Of a stretch of DNA of 64,000 nt, positions 27,494-37,748 are shown piece after piece; positions within the stretch are counted from its first letter, which is position 1; every line of letters begins with the position of its first letter. The position numbers and the translations under genes are program-made. Origin of the DNA: Halobacillus halophilus. Its GTDB lineage: Bacteria; Bacillota; Bacilli; Bacillales; Halobacillaceae. The stretch is taken from contig NZ_JAIVAL010000008.1 in the NCBI RefSeq assembly GCF_020171985.1, positions 124,001 to 188,000 on the forward strand, in the 5' to 3' direction. The notes below the pieces were generated by a model. That model was given only the letters and a program-made list of their open reading frames with translations, did not search any database and was not told where the DNA came from.

Positions 27494-27622
27494 TTATCCA
27501 CAAAGTAGAATTTATTGTAGTCACTAACTTAATAGAATATCATATCAGTCCGGTAATTGAAAAGATATCAACAACCTCTCAAAACCGTTTTTCCTTTATT
27601 TCCATTATCCACATGTGTATAA
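27494..27622. promoter_or_regulatory. DnaA-box cluster upstream of mnmE
   Basis: Three exact boxes: TTATCCACA at 27494-27502 and 27605-27613, and the inverted TGTGTATAA at 27614-27622. The last two form TTATCCACATGTGTATAA, the exact reverse complement of the box pair at 32529-32546 downstream of dnaA. Confidence 0.8.
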
Positions 27623-27709
27623 CTCATTATTCAACCGGCTCAATTAAAGCTCCGTATAAATTCTTAAAGAAAAGCTCCCATTACTTGAAGACTTGATTTC
27701 GACATAAAT

Positions 27710-27883
27710 GGGTACGTTATCTAGAAAGAACTAGGGCTGGTGGGGAAATAATTCGCTTTCCTGTGGGGAACGGGAAGCTTCCTCGGTCGTGTTTCACTCC
27801 CTGCGGGATCTCCCCTAGTTCCTTTTCCTACGGGAGTCTCATGATTTCCCCACCAGCCCAACTCTATAAGGGAGAACGGACCC
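27710..27883 (-). repeat. 172-bp palindromic repeat, type A, copy 1
   Basis: A 174-base element bounded by inverted ends GGGTACGTT (27710-27718) and AACGGACCC (27875-27883). Inside these, GGGCTGGTGGGGAAAT at one end and ATTTCCCCACCAGCCC at the other pair perfectly. The middle shares CTCCCTGCGGGATCTC, GCTTCCTCG and TTCGCTTTCC with the other copies, in reverse orientation. No coding frame is seen. Confidence 0.85.
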
Positions 27884-28017
27884 TACTATAGCAGAAAAGT
27901 GCCAAGCTGCATCTGCCTAAAATGCTTATATAACAGAGTTTCTGCACTTAAACATACGGAAAAGCCACCTTGGATCATAGATTATCCATTTTCATTGGAA
28001 GGCGCTTACGCAGAGAA

Positions 28018-28189
28018 ATTCAAACTCTCAATGATCGCAATGGGGCGGAAGGGAACGGCGAAGACTCCTGCGGGATGAACATGATCGGTGAGATCCCGCA
28101 GGGCTGTTAAGCCCGAGGAAGCTCAGCACATGCCCGCGGAAAGCGAGTCATTCCCTGGAGCCCCATTCTCCACACAATATCTAGAAATC
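28018..28189 (+). repeat. 172-bp palindromic repeat, type B, copy 1
   Basis: A 172-base element. Its ends GGGGC-GGA-AGGGAA and TTCCCT-GGA-GCCCC pair around two facing GGA triplets. The middle has GACTCCTGCGGGAT, GGTGAGATCCCGCAGGG, CGAGGAAGCTCAGC and CGGAAAGCGAG. It aligns over its full length with the copy at 48811-48980, including the flank TCTCCACACAATATCT. Confidence 0.85.
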
Positions 28190-28286
28190 AATTCTTATAC
28201 AATACAGCCCCTTAGTTGAAAGATTCTAATCACCTAACATTCTAAAGAACCATTCTATAATACTGGATTATCGCAAAAAATCCCAC

Positions 28287-28325
28287 AAAAAAACTTCTGC
28301 CAACGATGATTGGCAGAAGTTTTTA
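28287..28325 (-). terminator. Terminator of the rpmH-rnpA-spoIIIJ-jag operon
   Basis: AAACTTCTGCCA and TGGCAGAAGTTT form the stem; A's and T's on both sides make it bidirectional. Confidence 0.92.
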
Positions 28326-28342
28326 GTGTACATGTAACTTCT

Positions 28343-28957
28343 TTAGGAAGGACGTATGACCACATGCCTACGTGGATCATTACCATCAGAATCAGTTACG
28401 ACTTTTTTATGGTTTTGAAGAGCCGAATGTATAATCTTCCTTTCATAGGAAGGCATAGGCTCGAGCTTGACTTCTTTACCGGAAGAAATCGCTTTTTCCG
28501 CTAATCGCTTAGCCAGATTTTCTAGCGTTTCCTTTCGTCTTGCTCGATAACCTTCTGCATCCAGCATAACGTTGTAAAACTGATCGGATTCCCGGTTAAC
28601 GGCGAGTTGAGTTAAATATTGCAGTGAATTTAAGGTTTGGCCGCGTTTTCCAATGAGCATGGCGATTTTTTTACCTTCAAGCTCCATGGCAATATCGCGG
28701 TCTTTTACTTCTGTTTTTACATGTACAGGAGCACCCATTTGCTTTGCTACTTCTGTGATGAATAATTCGGCATCCTGCACTGGATTCTTTTGAATAGATA
28801 CTTTTACGATTGCCGGTTTTGAACCAAAACCAAGAAATCCCTTTTTACCTTCATCAATGACATCTACTTGAACCTGGTCCTTCGATGTTTGTAATTGTTC
28901 TAGTGCTGATTGGACCGCTTCATCAACTGTGGTGCCAGTAGCAGTTATTTGCTTCAC
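28343..28957 (-). CDS. jag: Jag/KhpB RNA-binding protein
   Basis: 204 residues. An N-terminal Jag domain (1-52, [24 protein letters not shown] and FLGFG) is followed by a KH domain with [17 protein letters not shown] and an R3H domain with [25 protein letters not shown]. It binds many transcripts and influences cell elongation; the gene is the partner of spoIIIJ. It overlaps spoIIIJ by 4 bases and is followed by a strong terminator. Confidence 0.97.
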   Translation of the reverse strand: MKQITATGTTVDEAVQSALEQLQTSKDQVQVDVIDEGKKGFLGFGSKPAIVKVSIQKNPVQDAELFITEVAKQMGAPVHVKTEVKDRDIAMELEGKKIAMLIGKRGQTLNSLQYLTQLAVNRESDQFYNVMLDAEGYRARRKETLENLAKRLAEKAISSGKEVKLEPMPSYERKIIHSALQNHKKVVTDSDGNDPRRHVVIRPS

Positions 28958-29715
28958 TCACCTGCTCCTCCCGTCGCGTCTTTCATCATGGGCTTACGAA
29001 TAAAAATGGTTTGAAGAATCATAACGATGTTACCTACAATCCAGTACAGAGCCAGGGCTGATGGGAAGAAGAAAGCAAATGTACCGATCATAAGCGGCAT
29101 GATGTAAATCATCATTTGCATCTGCGGGTTTTGCGCTGCGGCTCCGCCGGCCATCATCAGTTTCTGCTGTAAGAAAGTTGTGGCAGCTGTAAGAATCGCA
29201 AGGAATGGATCGGATTCCCCGAGTTGAAGCCATAGAAAGCTGTGCGTTTGAATTTCAGATGTTCTCATAATGGCATGGTAGAAACCAATTAATATCGGCA
29301 TTTGCACAATAATAGGCAGACATCCTGCCAAAGGATTAACTCCATTTTTCTGGAAAAGCTGCATCGTTTCCTGCTGAAGTTTTTGCTGGGTCTGTGCATC
29401 CTTAGAAGAATACTTTTCTCTTAATTCTTTAAGTTCCGGCTGAATTTCCTGCATAGCTTTTGAACTTTTCAGTTGTTTAACGTTTAACGGTAGTAACAAT
29501 ACACGGATAATGATGGTCACGATAATAATCGCCAATCCAAAACTTCCGTTTGTCAGATCTGCGAAATACAAGAGCGTCTTAGATAATGGAAAAACAATAT
29601 ATTCATTCCAGAATCCTGTACTATCCTCGGTGATATCCTGATTGACCTGGGTACACCCGGATAAGAACGTAAGCACACCTGCCATAGCAAGCAATGCTAT
29701 TATTTTGTTACGCAA
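28954..29715 (-). CDS. spoIIIJ: Membrane protein insertase SpoIIIJ (YidC1/OxaA)
   Basis: 253 residues. A lipoprotein signal with lipobox LSGC (Cys21) is followed by five membrane helices. The YidC core includes [21 protein letters not shown] with the conserved Arg of the hydrophilic groove, and [23 protein letters not shown]. It inserts membrane proteins and is needed for forespore sigma-G activity in Bacillus. It is co-transcribed with rnpA and jag. Confidence 0.97.
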   Translation of the reverse strand: MRNKIIALLAMAGVLTFLSGCTQVNQDITEDSTGFWNEYIVFPLSKTLLYFADLTNGSFGLAIIIVTIIIRVLLLPLNVKQLKSSKAMQEIQPELKELREKYSSKDAQTQQKLQQETMQLFQKNGVNPLAGCLPIIVQMPILIGFYHAIMRTSEIQTHSFLWLQLGESDPFLAILTAATTFLQQKLMMAGGAAAQNPQMQMMIYIMPLMIGTFAFFFPSALALYWIVGNIVMILQTIFIRKPMMKDATGGAGE

Positions 29716-29822
29716 CGTTCCTTCCTCCTTACTGAATCCCTCTGGCTATTCATTTAAAATTAATTTTCTGTCCATACATCAGTGTAGCATTATTTCATAG
29801 AATAATTCTATAAGATGATGGC

Positions 29823-30170
29823 TTATTTTTTCTTATTCAATAGCTTTGACCTTGATAAAACATGGATCAAGCTTTTTTTCGTTTCATGAAAGTTCATAGA
29901 ATTAGTCGGTTTTCTAGCAATAATCACAAAGTCATACTGAGGATGAATTTGATCTTCCAGTTCGTGAAAGGCTTGTCTTAAGTAACGTTTCACCTGGTTT
30001 CGGACCACGGCAGGCCCAATCCTCTTACTGACAGAGAGGCCGATTCGAAAATGAGCCTGGTCTTTTTTCTTCCAATAGTAAAGGACGAGTTGCCGATTCG
30101 CGAACGACTGACCATGCTGAAATACTTTTTGGAATTCTTCATTCTTTTTAATTCGATATTCTTTCTTCAT
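29823..30170 (-). CDS. rnpA: Ribonuclease P protein component
   Basis: 115 residues beginning [20 protein letters not shown], with the family signature [22 protein letters not shown] (the RNR motif as NQVKR). It binds the RNase P RNA and helps to mature the 5' ends of tRNAs. It lies downstream of rpmH with a terminator hairpin between them, so part of its supply depends on readthrough or a separate promoter. Confidence 0.97.
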   Translation of the reverse strand: MKKEYRIKKNEEFQKVFQHGQSFANRQLVLYYWKKKDQAHFRIGLSVSKRIGPAVVRNQVKRYLRQAFHELEDQIHPQYDFVIIARKPTNSMNFHETKKSLIHVLSRSKLLNKKK

Positions 30171-30289
30171 AGAACTCCCTCCAAAAATATAAAGCGCTAA
30201 ATGCCAGTCAGACCTTCACGCCCTGAACATTAGAAAAGCGCAGTGGATCTCATTATAGAGACCCGACTCCGCAAGACAATCTTAACTAG

Positions 30290-30318
30290 AAAAAAAGACC
30301 ACTGAGGTTTTCAGTGGC
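30290..30318 (-). terminator. Terminator between rpmH and rnpA
   Basis: On the minus strand GCCACTGA-AAACC-TCAGTGGT is followed by seven T. It abuts the rpmH stop codon and precedes rnpA. Confidence 0.9.
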
Positions 30319-30453
30319 CTAGGCTGATAAAACTTTTCTTCCTTTACGACGACGACGAGCAATTACTTTACGGCCGTTTGGGCTGCTCATGCGCGTACGG
30401 AAGCCGTGTACTTTTTTGCGCTTACGATTATTTGGTTGAAATGTGCGTTTCAT
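30319..30453 (-). CDS. rpmH: 50S ribosomal protein L34
   Basis: A 44-residue protein read directly from the minus strand: it begins [19 protein letters not shown] and ends in [12 protein letters not shown]. That is the exact L34 pattern. A good ribosome binding site (AGGAGGTG) lies 7-9 bases before the ATG at 30453 and a strong promoter further upstream. It is the classic leftmost neighbour of oriC. Confidence 0.98.
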   Translation of the reverse strand: MKRTFQPNNRKRKKVHGFRTRMSSPNGRKVIARRRRKGRKVLSA

Positions 30454-30512
30454 TATATATACACCTCCTGAGGAATAATTCCATAACTTACTTCTAAAAG
30501 GCAGTCCTAATA

Positions 30513-30542
30513 ATTATAAGCAACGTATCTTCATTCTGTCAA
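30513..30542 (-). promoter_or_regulatory. Sigma-A promoter of rpmH
   Basis: On the minus strand consensus TTGACA (30537-30542) and TATAAT (30513-30518) are 18 bases apart, 60 bases before rpmH. Confidence 0.85.
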
Positions 30543-30729
30543 TGTCCTTTTCACGTTCTTCTCCAGATCTACCTATATCTACTCCGTTATATAACAGTTT
30601 GTGTACTATAACACCTCGTTGATTTTTTAAGTGAAATAAGGGAAAATAAAATACATTCAGCGAACATCCACAGGCTGTGTGTATATTTTTTTCGACTCCA
30701 GCTGACTGTCCACACCAAATATCGACAAG

Positions 30730-30953
30730 GTATTCACAAAATATAGTGTTGTGGATAGTTGTTGTCTACAAGGTGTGGTAATTGTGGATAAGTTCCCCTA
30801 AATCATTGCAACTCCAGTTTTTATTTGGTATTATATTTGTGTTTAAGCGTGAATGACTTCTGAGTGCTTAAAATCTTTTCCACAGATTGTGGATAACGTG
30901 TGGACATTTATTAACACGCTTGTATATGCTTTTATGCACAGGAATGTGGATAG
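30730..30953. other. oriC: oriC, upstream DnaA-box cluster
   Basis: Exact TTATNCACA boxes: TGTGGATAA at 30783-30791 and 30888-30896 and TTATGCACA at 30932-30940. One-mismatch boxes: GTATTCACA (30730-30738), TGTGGATAG (30750-30758 and 30945-30953) and TTTTCCACA (30876-30884). Several overlap the dnaA promoter, as in Bacillus, where DnaA represses its own gene. This forms the first half of a bipartite origin. Confidence 0.92.
30806..30834 (+). promoter_or_regulatory. Sigma-A promoter of dnaA
   Basis: TTGCAA (30806-30811) and TATTAT (30829-30834) are 17 bases apart and lie between DnaA boxes. Confidence 0.7.
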
Positions 30954-31052
30954 TGAAAATAACTTTCTATAAGTCTTATATGTCGCGAATCTCACATCCA
31001 CATTGAAATTAGAAGTTTTCTAACGATAAAGAGTATACAAAACTTATACAAC

Positions 31053-31103
31053 AACCTTTCGATCCTTTTGCTACGTTCGAAAAAGAGAACGAAAGGTTTT
31101 TTT
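31053..31103 (+). terminator. Terminator-like hairpin in the dnaA leader
   Basis: AACCTTTCG (31053-31061) pairs with CGAAAGGTT (31090-31098), followed by a T-run to 31103. It is 34 bases before the dnaA start, downstream of its promoter, so it would act as an attenuator rather than as an end of a gene. Confidence 0.6.
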
Positions 31104-31136
31104 GTTTTCCATTTATAGAGAAAGGGGTGACACAAT

Positions 31137-32489
31137 TTGGAGAACATACACGAACTTTGGAATAACACCTTGGAGCATATTAAAGAAAAAATCAGTAAGC
31201 CAAGCTTCGAAACGTGGCTGAAGGCTACCAAAGCTGATTCTCTTAGCGAAAATACCCTGACGATTGTAGCTCCGAATGAATTTGCCAGAGACTGGCTTGA
31301 GAATCAATATGAGGGATTGATCACGGAAACGCTCTATGAGGTAACGGGAGCAGAGTTAGATACAAAATTTATTATTCCGGAAACGAAAGAAGAATCGATG
31401 GATGATGTGAAGCTGTCCTCGAAGAAGATTCCTGATGTGAAAAACAATGGCAACGAAGAGACACCGCAAAGTATGCTGAACTCTAAATATACGTTTGATA
31501 CATTTGTGATCGGTTCAGGAAACCGCTTCGCCCACGCAGCATCTCTAGCTGTGGCAGAAGCGCCGGCAAAAGCTTACAATCCGCTGTTTATCTATGGTGG
31601 GGTCGGACTTGGAAAAACACACCTGATGCATGCGATTGGCCATTATGTGCTGGATCATAATCCAAATGCGAAAGTCGTTTATTTATCATCTGAAAAGTTT
31701 ACCAATGAATTTATTAATTCAATTCGAGACAATAAAGCCGTCAACTTCCGTAATAAATACCGCAGTGTAGACGTGCTTTTAATTGATGATATTCAGTTTC
31801 TTGCCGGTAAGGAACAGACCCAGGAAGAGTTCTTCCATACGTTTAATACACTTCATGAGGAAAGCAAGCAGATCGTTATCTCCAGTGATCGGCCGCCTAA
31901 AGAAATACCGACTCTTGAGGATCGGCTGCGCTCCCGCTTTGAATGGGGATTGATTACGGACATTACGCCACCGGATTTAGAGACAAGGATTGCTATTCTG
32001 CGCAAGAAAGCCAAGGCAGAAGGACTGGATATTCCAAACGAAGTGATGCTTTATATCGCTAATCAAATCGATACAAACATTCGTGAGCTGGAGGGAGCTC
32101 TTATTCGAGTGGTCGCTTATTCGTCTTTGATTAATCGTGATATTAATGCTTCTCTGGCAGCTGAAGCGTTGAAAGATATCATTCCAAGCTCTAAGCCTAA
32201 AGTGATTACGATTCAAGCCATTCAGGAAATGGTTGGAGAGAAATATAATGTTAGATTAGAAGATTTTCCAGCAAAGAAGCGAACTAAAACCATTGCTTTT
32301 CCGCGTCAAATCGCTATGTATCTATCAAGAGAGTTAACCGATTTTTCTTTACCGAAGATTGGAGAAGAATTTGGAGGACGTGATCACACGACCGTCATCC
32401 ATGCTCATGAGAAGATTTCTAAAATGGTGGCAGCCGATCAGCAGCTTCAAAAAGAACTGGATGAAATAAAAGAGCAGCTGAAGACCTAA
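31137..32489 (+). CDS. dnaA: Chromosomal replication initiator DnaA
   Basis: 450 residues from a TTG start 8-10 bases after AAAGGGG; the protein then begins [15 protein letters not shown], matching DnaA domain I. Domain III has the Walker [16 protein letters not shown], Walker [10 protein letters not shown] and the arginine finger region. Domain IV carries the box-reading signature [15 protein letters not shown]. It binds the boxes on both sides of the gene, unwinds oriC and loads the helicase. An operon with dnaN is usual; they are 175 bases apart here because the second box cluster lies between. Confidence 0.99.
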   Translation: MENIHELWNNTLEHIKEKISKPSFETWLKATKADSLSENTLTIVAPNEFARDWLENQYEGLITETLYEVTGAELDTKFIIPETKEESMDDVKLSSKKIPDVKNNGNEETPQSMLNSKYTFDTFVIGSGNRFAHAASLAVAEAPAKAYNPLFIYGGVGLGKTHLMHAIGHYVLDHNPNAKVVYLSSEKFTNEFINSIRDNKAVNFRNKYRSVDVLLIDDIQFLAGKEQTQEEFFHTFNTLHEESKQIVISSDRPPKEIPTLEDRLRSRFEWGLITDITPPDLETRIAILRKKAKAEGLDIPNEVMLYIANQIDTNIRELEGALIRVVAYSSLINRDINASLAAEALKDIIPSSKPKVITIQAIQEMVGEKYNVRLEDFPAKKRTKTIAFPRQIAMYLSRELTDFSLPKIGEEFGGRDHTTVIHAHEKISKMVAADQQLQKELDEIKEQLKT

Positions 32490-32581
32490 GTGGATAATGT
32501 GAATAACCGTACCATATCCATCAACAGCTTATACACATGTGGATAACCATGAGTTGTTTGGTTTGAAACCTGTTATCCACA
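32489..32581. other. oriC: oriC, downstream DnaA-box cluster
   Basis: Exact boxes TTATACACA (32529-32537), TGTGGATAA (32538-32546) and TTATCCACA (32573-32581), plus AGTGGATAA (32489-32497) with one mismatch. A weaker AAATCCACA follows at 32581-32589. Confidence 0.93.
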
Positions 32582-32593
32582 AATCCACAGCGC

Positions 32594-32642
32594 ATACTAT
32601 TACTATTACGGTTTATTAATAAAAAATAAATATATAATATAG
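32594..32642 (+). other. DnaA-trio element and DNA-unwinding element of oriC
   Basis: Beside the last boxes the sequence runs TACTATTACTATTAC (32595-32609), the repeated triplets of a DnaA-trio. About 30 bases of almost pure A/T follow. This is where strand opening is expected. Confidence 0.75.
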
Positions 32643-32664
32643 GTTCACTAGGAGGAAGGTATTC

Positions 32665-33804
32665 ATGAAATTTATAATTCAGCGGGAGCAGTTGATGCAA
32701 AGCGTTCAGGATGTCATGAAAGCTATTTCATCAAGAACGACCATCCCTATTTTGACTGGAATGAAATTAGAAGTTAGTGAAGAAGGTGTAAAACTGACCG
32801 GGAGTGATTCGGATATTTCGATCGAATCGTTCATTCCACAAGAAGAAGATGGAATCGTTTATGTGGAAAACATTGAACCAGGGAGTCTAGTACTGCAGGC
32901 TAAGTATTTCCCTGATATCGTTCGTAAACTTCCGCAGAACACGGTTGAAATCGAAAGTGACAATTACAGAAATGTTACCATTTGCTCAGGTAATGCTGAA
33001 TTCCATTTGAATGGACAGGATCCTGAAGAATATCCGCAGCTTCCTCAGTTACATACCGAGGATAGCTTTGAACTGCCTATTGATCTATTAAAGAATTTAA
33101 TTCGTCAAACAGTATTTGCGGTTTCCACTTCTGAAACCAGACCTATTTTGACAGGTGTTCATGTGCGGATCGAAAATGGAGAGCTCGAGTTTATTGCAAC
33201 GGACAGCCATCGTCTGGCATCCAGGAAGATTCCATTGGAGAATCCAGAAGGCAAGAATCTGCCTCCGGTTGTCATTCCAGGTAAAAGCTTAACGGAACTG
33301 AATAAAATTCTTGATGATTCAGAAGATACGATCGAAGTAAGTGTCACGGATAACCAGGTATTGTTCCGCACCAAGCACCTTTACTTCTTATCCAGACTTT
33401 TGGAAGGGAATTATCCAGAGACCTCGCGTTTAATTCCTGAACAAAGCAAAACCATCGTGAAAATCGACACAAAAGAATTGCTTCAATCTGTCGACAGGGC
33501 CTCTTTATTAGCAAAAGAAAATCGTAATAACGTCGTTCGTTTAGTTACGAAAGAAAACAACCACCTTGAAATTACAGGTAACTCACCTGAAGTAGGAAAT
33601 GTGGTTGAAGAAGTAACAGCAGATGATGTGAACGGAGAAGATCTAAAGATTTCTTTTAGTGCTAAGTATATGATGGATGCTTTAAAAGCTGTGGATTACG
33701 ATCAAGTAAAAGTAGAATTCACGGGAGCGATGCGTCCTTTCTTAATCCGTCCTGTAGATGATGAACAAATTCTTCAGCTGATCCTGCCTGTCCGAACCTA
33801 CTGA
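32665..33804 (+). CDS. dnaN: DNA polymerase III beta subunit (sliding clamp)
   Basis: 379 residues with the three-fold clamp fold. It begins MKFIIQREQLMQSVQDVMKAISSRTTIPILTGM and ends RPFLIRPVDDEQILQLILPVRTY; the conserved hydrophobic pocket end and DSHRLASRK are present. A ribosome binding site AGGAGG is 7-9 bases upstream. It tethers the polymerase and many repair enzymes to DNA. Confidence 0.99.
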   Translation: MKFIIQREQLMQSVQDVMKAISSRTTIPILTGMKLEVSEEGVKLTGSDSDISIESFIPQEEDGIVYVENIEPGSLVLQAKYFPDIVRKLPQNTVEIESDNYRNVTICSGNAEFHLNGQDPEEYPQLPQLHTEDSFELPIDLLKNLIRQTVFAVSTSETRPILTGVHVRIENGELEFIATDSHRLASRKIPLENPEGKNLPPVVIPGKSLTELNKILDDSEDTIEVSVTDNQVLFRTKHLYFLSRLLEGNYPETSRLIPEQSKTIVKIDTKELLQSVDRASLLAKENRNNVVRLVTKENNHLEITGNSPEVGNVVEEVTADDVNGEDLKISFSAKYMMDALKAVDYDQVKVEFTGAMRPFLIRPVDDEQILQLILPVRTY

Positions 33805-33866
33805 TTTATAAAAATCGTGTTAGTATAAAGGGTATGTTAATCATTCGAATATAGTACTAGTTTTAA

Positions 33867-33904
33867 GAGGCGCTGTTATGAAAATCATAGCGGTGCCTTT
33901 TCTT
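33867..33904 (+). terminator. Terminator after dnaN
   Basis: AGGCGCTGTTATGA pairs imperfectly with TCATAGCGGTGCCT and is followed by TTTTCTTA. Confidence 0.65.
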
Positions 33905-34006
33905 ATGGTGAGCCACTGAAACAGAATAAATCTCTTGGACTTTTCTTACACCTTCATCTTTAGTAAAATAAAAAGAAGGTGAATTCATGGAATAGGGTGA
34001 ATGAAA

Positions 34007-34228
34007 ATGAGCGAACGTATTGAAATATCAACGGAATATATCCCACTTGGTCAGTTTCTAAAATTATCCAACGTTGTGGAATCTGGTGGAATGGTTAAAT
34101 TATTCCTTAGTGAATTTGAAGTTTTTGTAAATGGAGAATTAGAAAACCGTCGTGGGCGCAAGCTTTACCTGGGAGATACAGTCGAAATAGAAGAGTTTGG
34201 CAGCTTCACGGTTGTACGTGAAGAATAA
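34007..34228 (+). CDS. rlbA: S4-domain RNA-binding protein RlbA (YaaA)
   Basis: 73 residues from the ATG at 34007, which has AGGGTG 7 bases upstream; the ATG at 34001 is too close to that site. It shows the S4-like fold: ITLGQFLK-type LGQFLKLSNVVESGGMVKLFLSEFEVFVNGELENRRGRKLYLGD. It lies between dnaN and recF, as in Bacillus, and probably takes part in ribosome biogenesis. Confidence 0.93.
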   Translation: MSERIEISTEYIPLGQFLKLSNVVESGGMVKLFLSEFEVFVNGELENRRGRKLYLGDTVEIEEFGSFTVVREE

Positions 34229-34247
34229 GGTGAAATGAACCTGACTT

Positions 34248-35366
34248 ATGTATATTCATGAGCTGTCGCTTCGGTCGTTTCGAAATTATGATCAATTGTC
34301 CCTGACATTCGATCATAAGATAAATGTCATAATTGGTGAAAACGCCCAGGGAAAGACCAATTTGATGGAAGCGATCTATGCTTTAGCCTTTACAAAATCA
34401 CACCGGACCCCGAGGGATAAAGAATTAATACAATGGGACGCCGAGTATGGTAAAATAAAAGGGAGTATATTTAAACGGAATCGCCGTTTTCCTCTCGAGA
34501 TTGTCATTTCGAACAAAGGGAAAAAAGCGAAATTAAATCATATTGAACAAAAGCGCCTTAGTGATTACATCGGTGCTTTGAATGTCGTTATGTTTGCACC
34601 TGAGGATCTTAACCTGGTCAAGGGAAGCCCTCAGGTGCGTCGTCGGTTTATCGACATGGAAATCGGACAGATTCAACCGACGTATATCTATCATTTAGGA
34701 CAATATCAGAAGATCCTCCGTCAGCGTAATCACCTGCTGAAAGATTTGCAGCGCAAGCCACGCGCTGACCGGACGATGCTTGGCGTATTGACGGAGCAGT
34801 TGACGGAGCATGCAGCGACAATTGTTGATCGAAGGTTCAAGTTTATGCAGCTGCTCCGTTCATGGGCTACTCCCATCCATGAAGGAATCAGCCGGAAACT
34901 AGAAAAACTCGATATTTCCTATAATGCAAGTGTCAAAGTATCAGAGGATATGAATTTGGACACAATAAAGAAAATATGCATGGAAAAATTTTCGGAAGTT
35001 GAAACAAAGGAAATTGAAAGGGGGACTACGCTTGCAGGTCCCCACCGGGATGATCTTATATTTTATGTGAATGGAAAAGATGTTCAGACCTATGGTTCAC
35101 AAGGACAGCAGAGAACGACCGCTCTGTCTTTGAAACTTGCAGAAATTGAACTCATTCATAGTGAAGTCGGCGAGTACCCTATTCTTCTTCTGGATGATGT
35201 ACTCAGCGAACTGGACGATCACCGGCAATCCCATCTGCTTCATACCATCCAGGGAAAAGTTCAAACCTTTGTTTCAACGACTAGTATAGATGGCATTGAA
35301 CATGAAGCTTTGGAGCATGCAGAGATCTTTCATGTTAAAGAAGGAACGATTGAAGTAGAGAAATGA
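34248..35366 (+). CDS. recF: DNA replication and repair protein RecF
   Basis: 372 residues, an SMC-like ATPase. Walker A is [17 protein letters not shown], the signature is [19 protein letters not shown] and Walker B is [14 protein letters not shown]. With RecO and RecR it loads RecA at gaps. It follows rlbA by 19 bases and precedes remB by 9, so they form one transcript. Confidence 0.98.
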   Translation: MYIHELSLRSFRNYDQLSLTFDHKINVIIGENAQGKTNLMEAIYALAFTKSHRTPRDKELIQWDAEYGKIKGSIFKRNRRFPLEIVISNKGKKAKLNHIEQKRLSDYIGALNVVMFAPEDLNLVKGSPQVRRRFIDMEIGQIQPTYIYHLGQYQKILRQRNHLLKDLQRKPRADRTMLGVLTEQLTEHAATIVDRRFKFMQLLRSWATPIHEGISRKLEKLDISYNASVKVSEDMNLDTIKKICMEKFSEVETKEIERGTTLAGPHRDDLIFYVNGKDVQTYGSQGQQRTTALSLKLAEIELIHSEVGEYPILLLDDVLSELDDHRQSHLLHTIQGKVQTFVSTTSIDGIEHEALEHAEIFHVKEGTIEVEK

Positions 35367-35375
35367 GGTGGCAAA

Positions 35376-35660
35376 TTGTTCATTCATATCGGTGACGATC
35401 ATGTCATCCAATCAAAAGATGTAGTAGCGATTATTGATCACAGTTTGATGTCATCGTCCTCTATTATCGAGGAAATGATTTTTAATCAGCGCAAAAACAG
35501 ACGCGTGGTGGAAACAGAAGAAGACCATGTGAAAGCCATTGTGATCACAAATGATTATATATATTTCAGTCCGCTTTCCGTATTCACGTTGAAGAAGAGA
35601 GCTAATATGAAGACCACGTTAAATAAACTGGAAGACTTCTCAGAAGAGTCAGGTGGGTAA
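35376..35660 (+). CDS. remB: RemB-like regulatory protein (DUF370, YaaB)
   Basis: 94 residues from a TTG start 5 bases after GAGGTGG. It has the DUF370 pattern MFIHIGDDHVIQSKDVVAIIDH and IVITNDYIYFSPLSVFTLKKR. In Bacillus RemB is a DNA-binding regulator of biofilm matrix genes. It lies between recF and gyrB as expected. Confidence 0.93.
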   Translation: MFIHIGDDHVIQSKDVVAIIDHSLMSSSSIIEEMIFNQRKNRRVVETEEDHVKAIVITNDYIYFSPLSVFTLKKRANMKTTLNKLEDFSEESGG

Positions 35661-35713
35661 GAGAAGATCGTCCGTTGAGAGAGTTCATAAGTAAAACCAC
35701 TTGAGAAATGTAG

Positions 35714-37642
<1,929 letters not shown>

Positions 37643-37748
37643 GAAATAAACGAATGGTCGTCACGATAAAAATAGAAACAGTGTAAATGGATGGGGAAAG
37701 GCTCATAGAAGCTTTTCTCCCCTTATAGGTTATTAGGAGGTAAATAGA

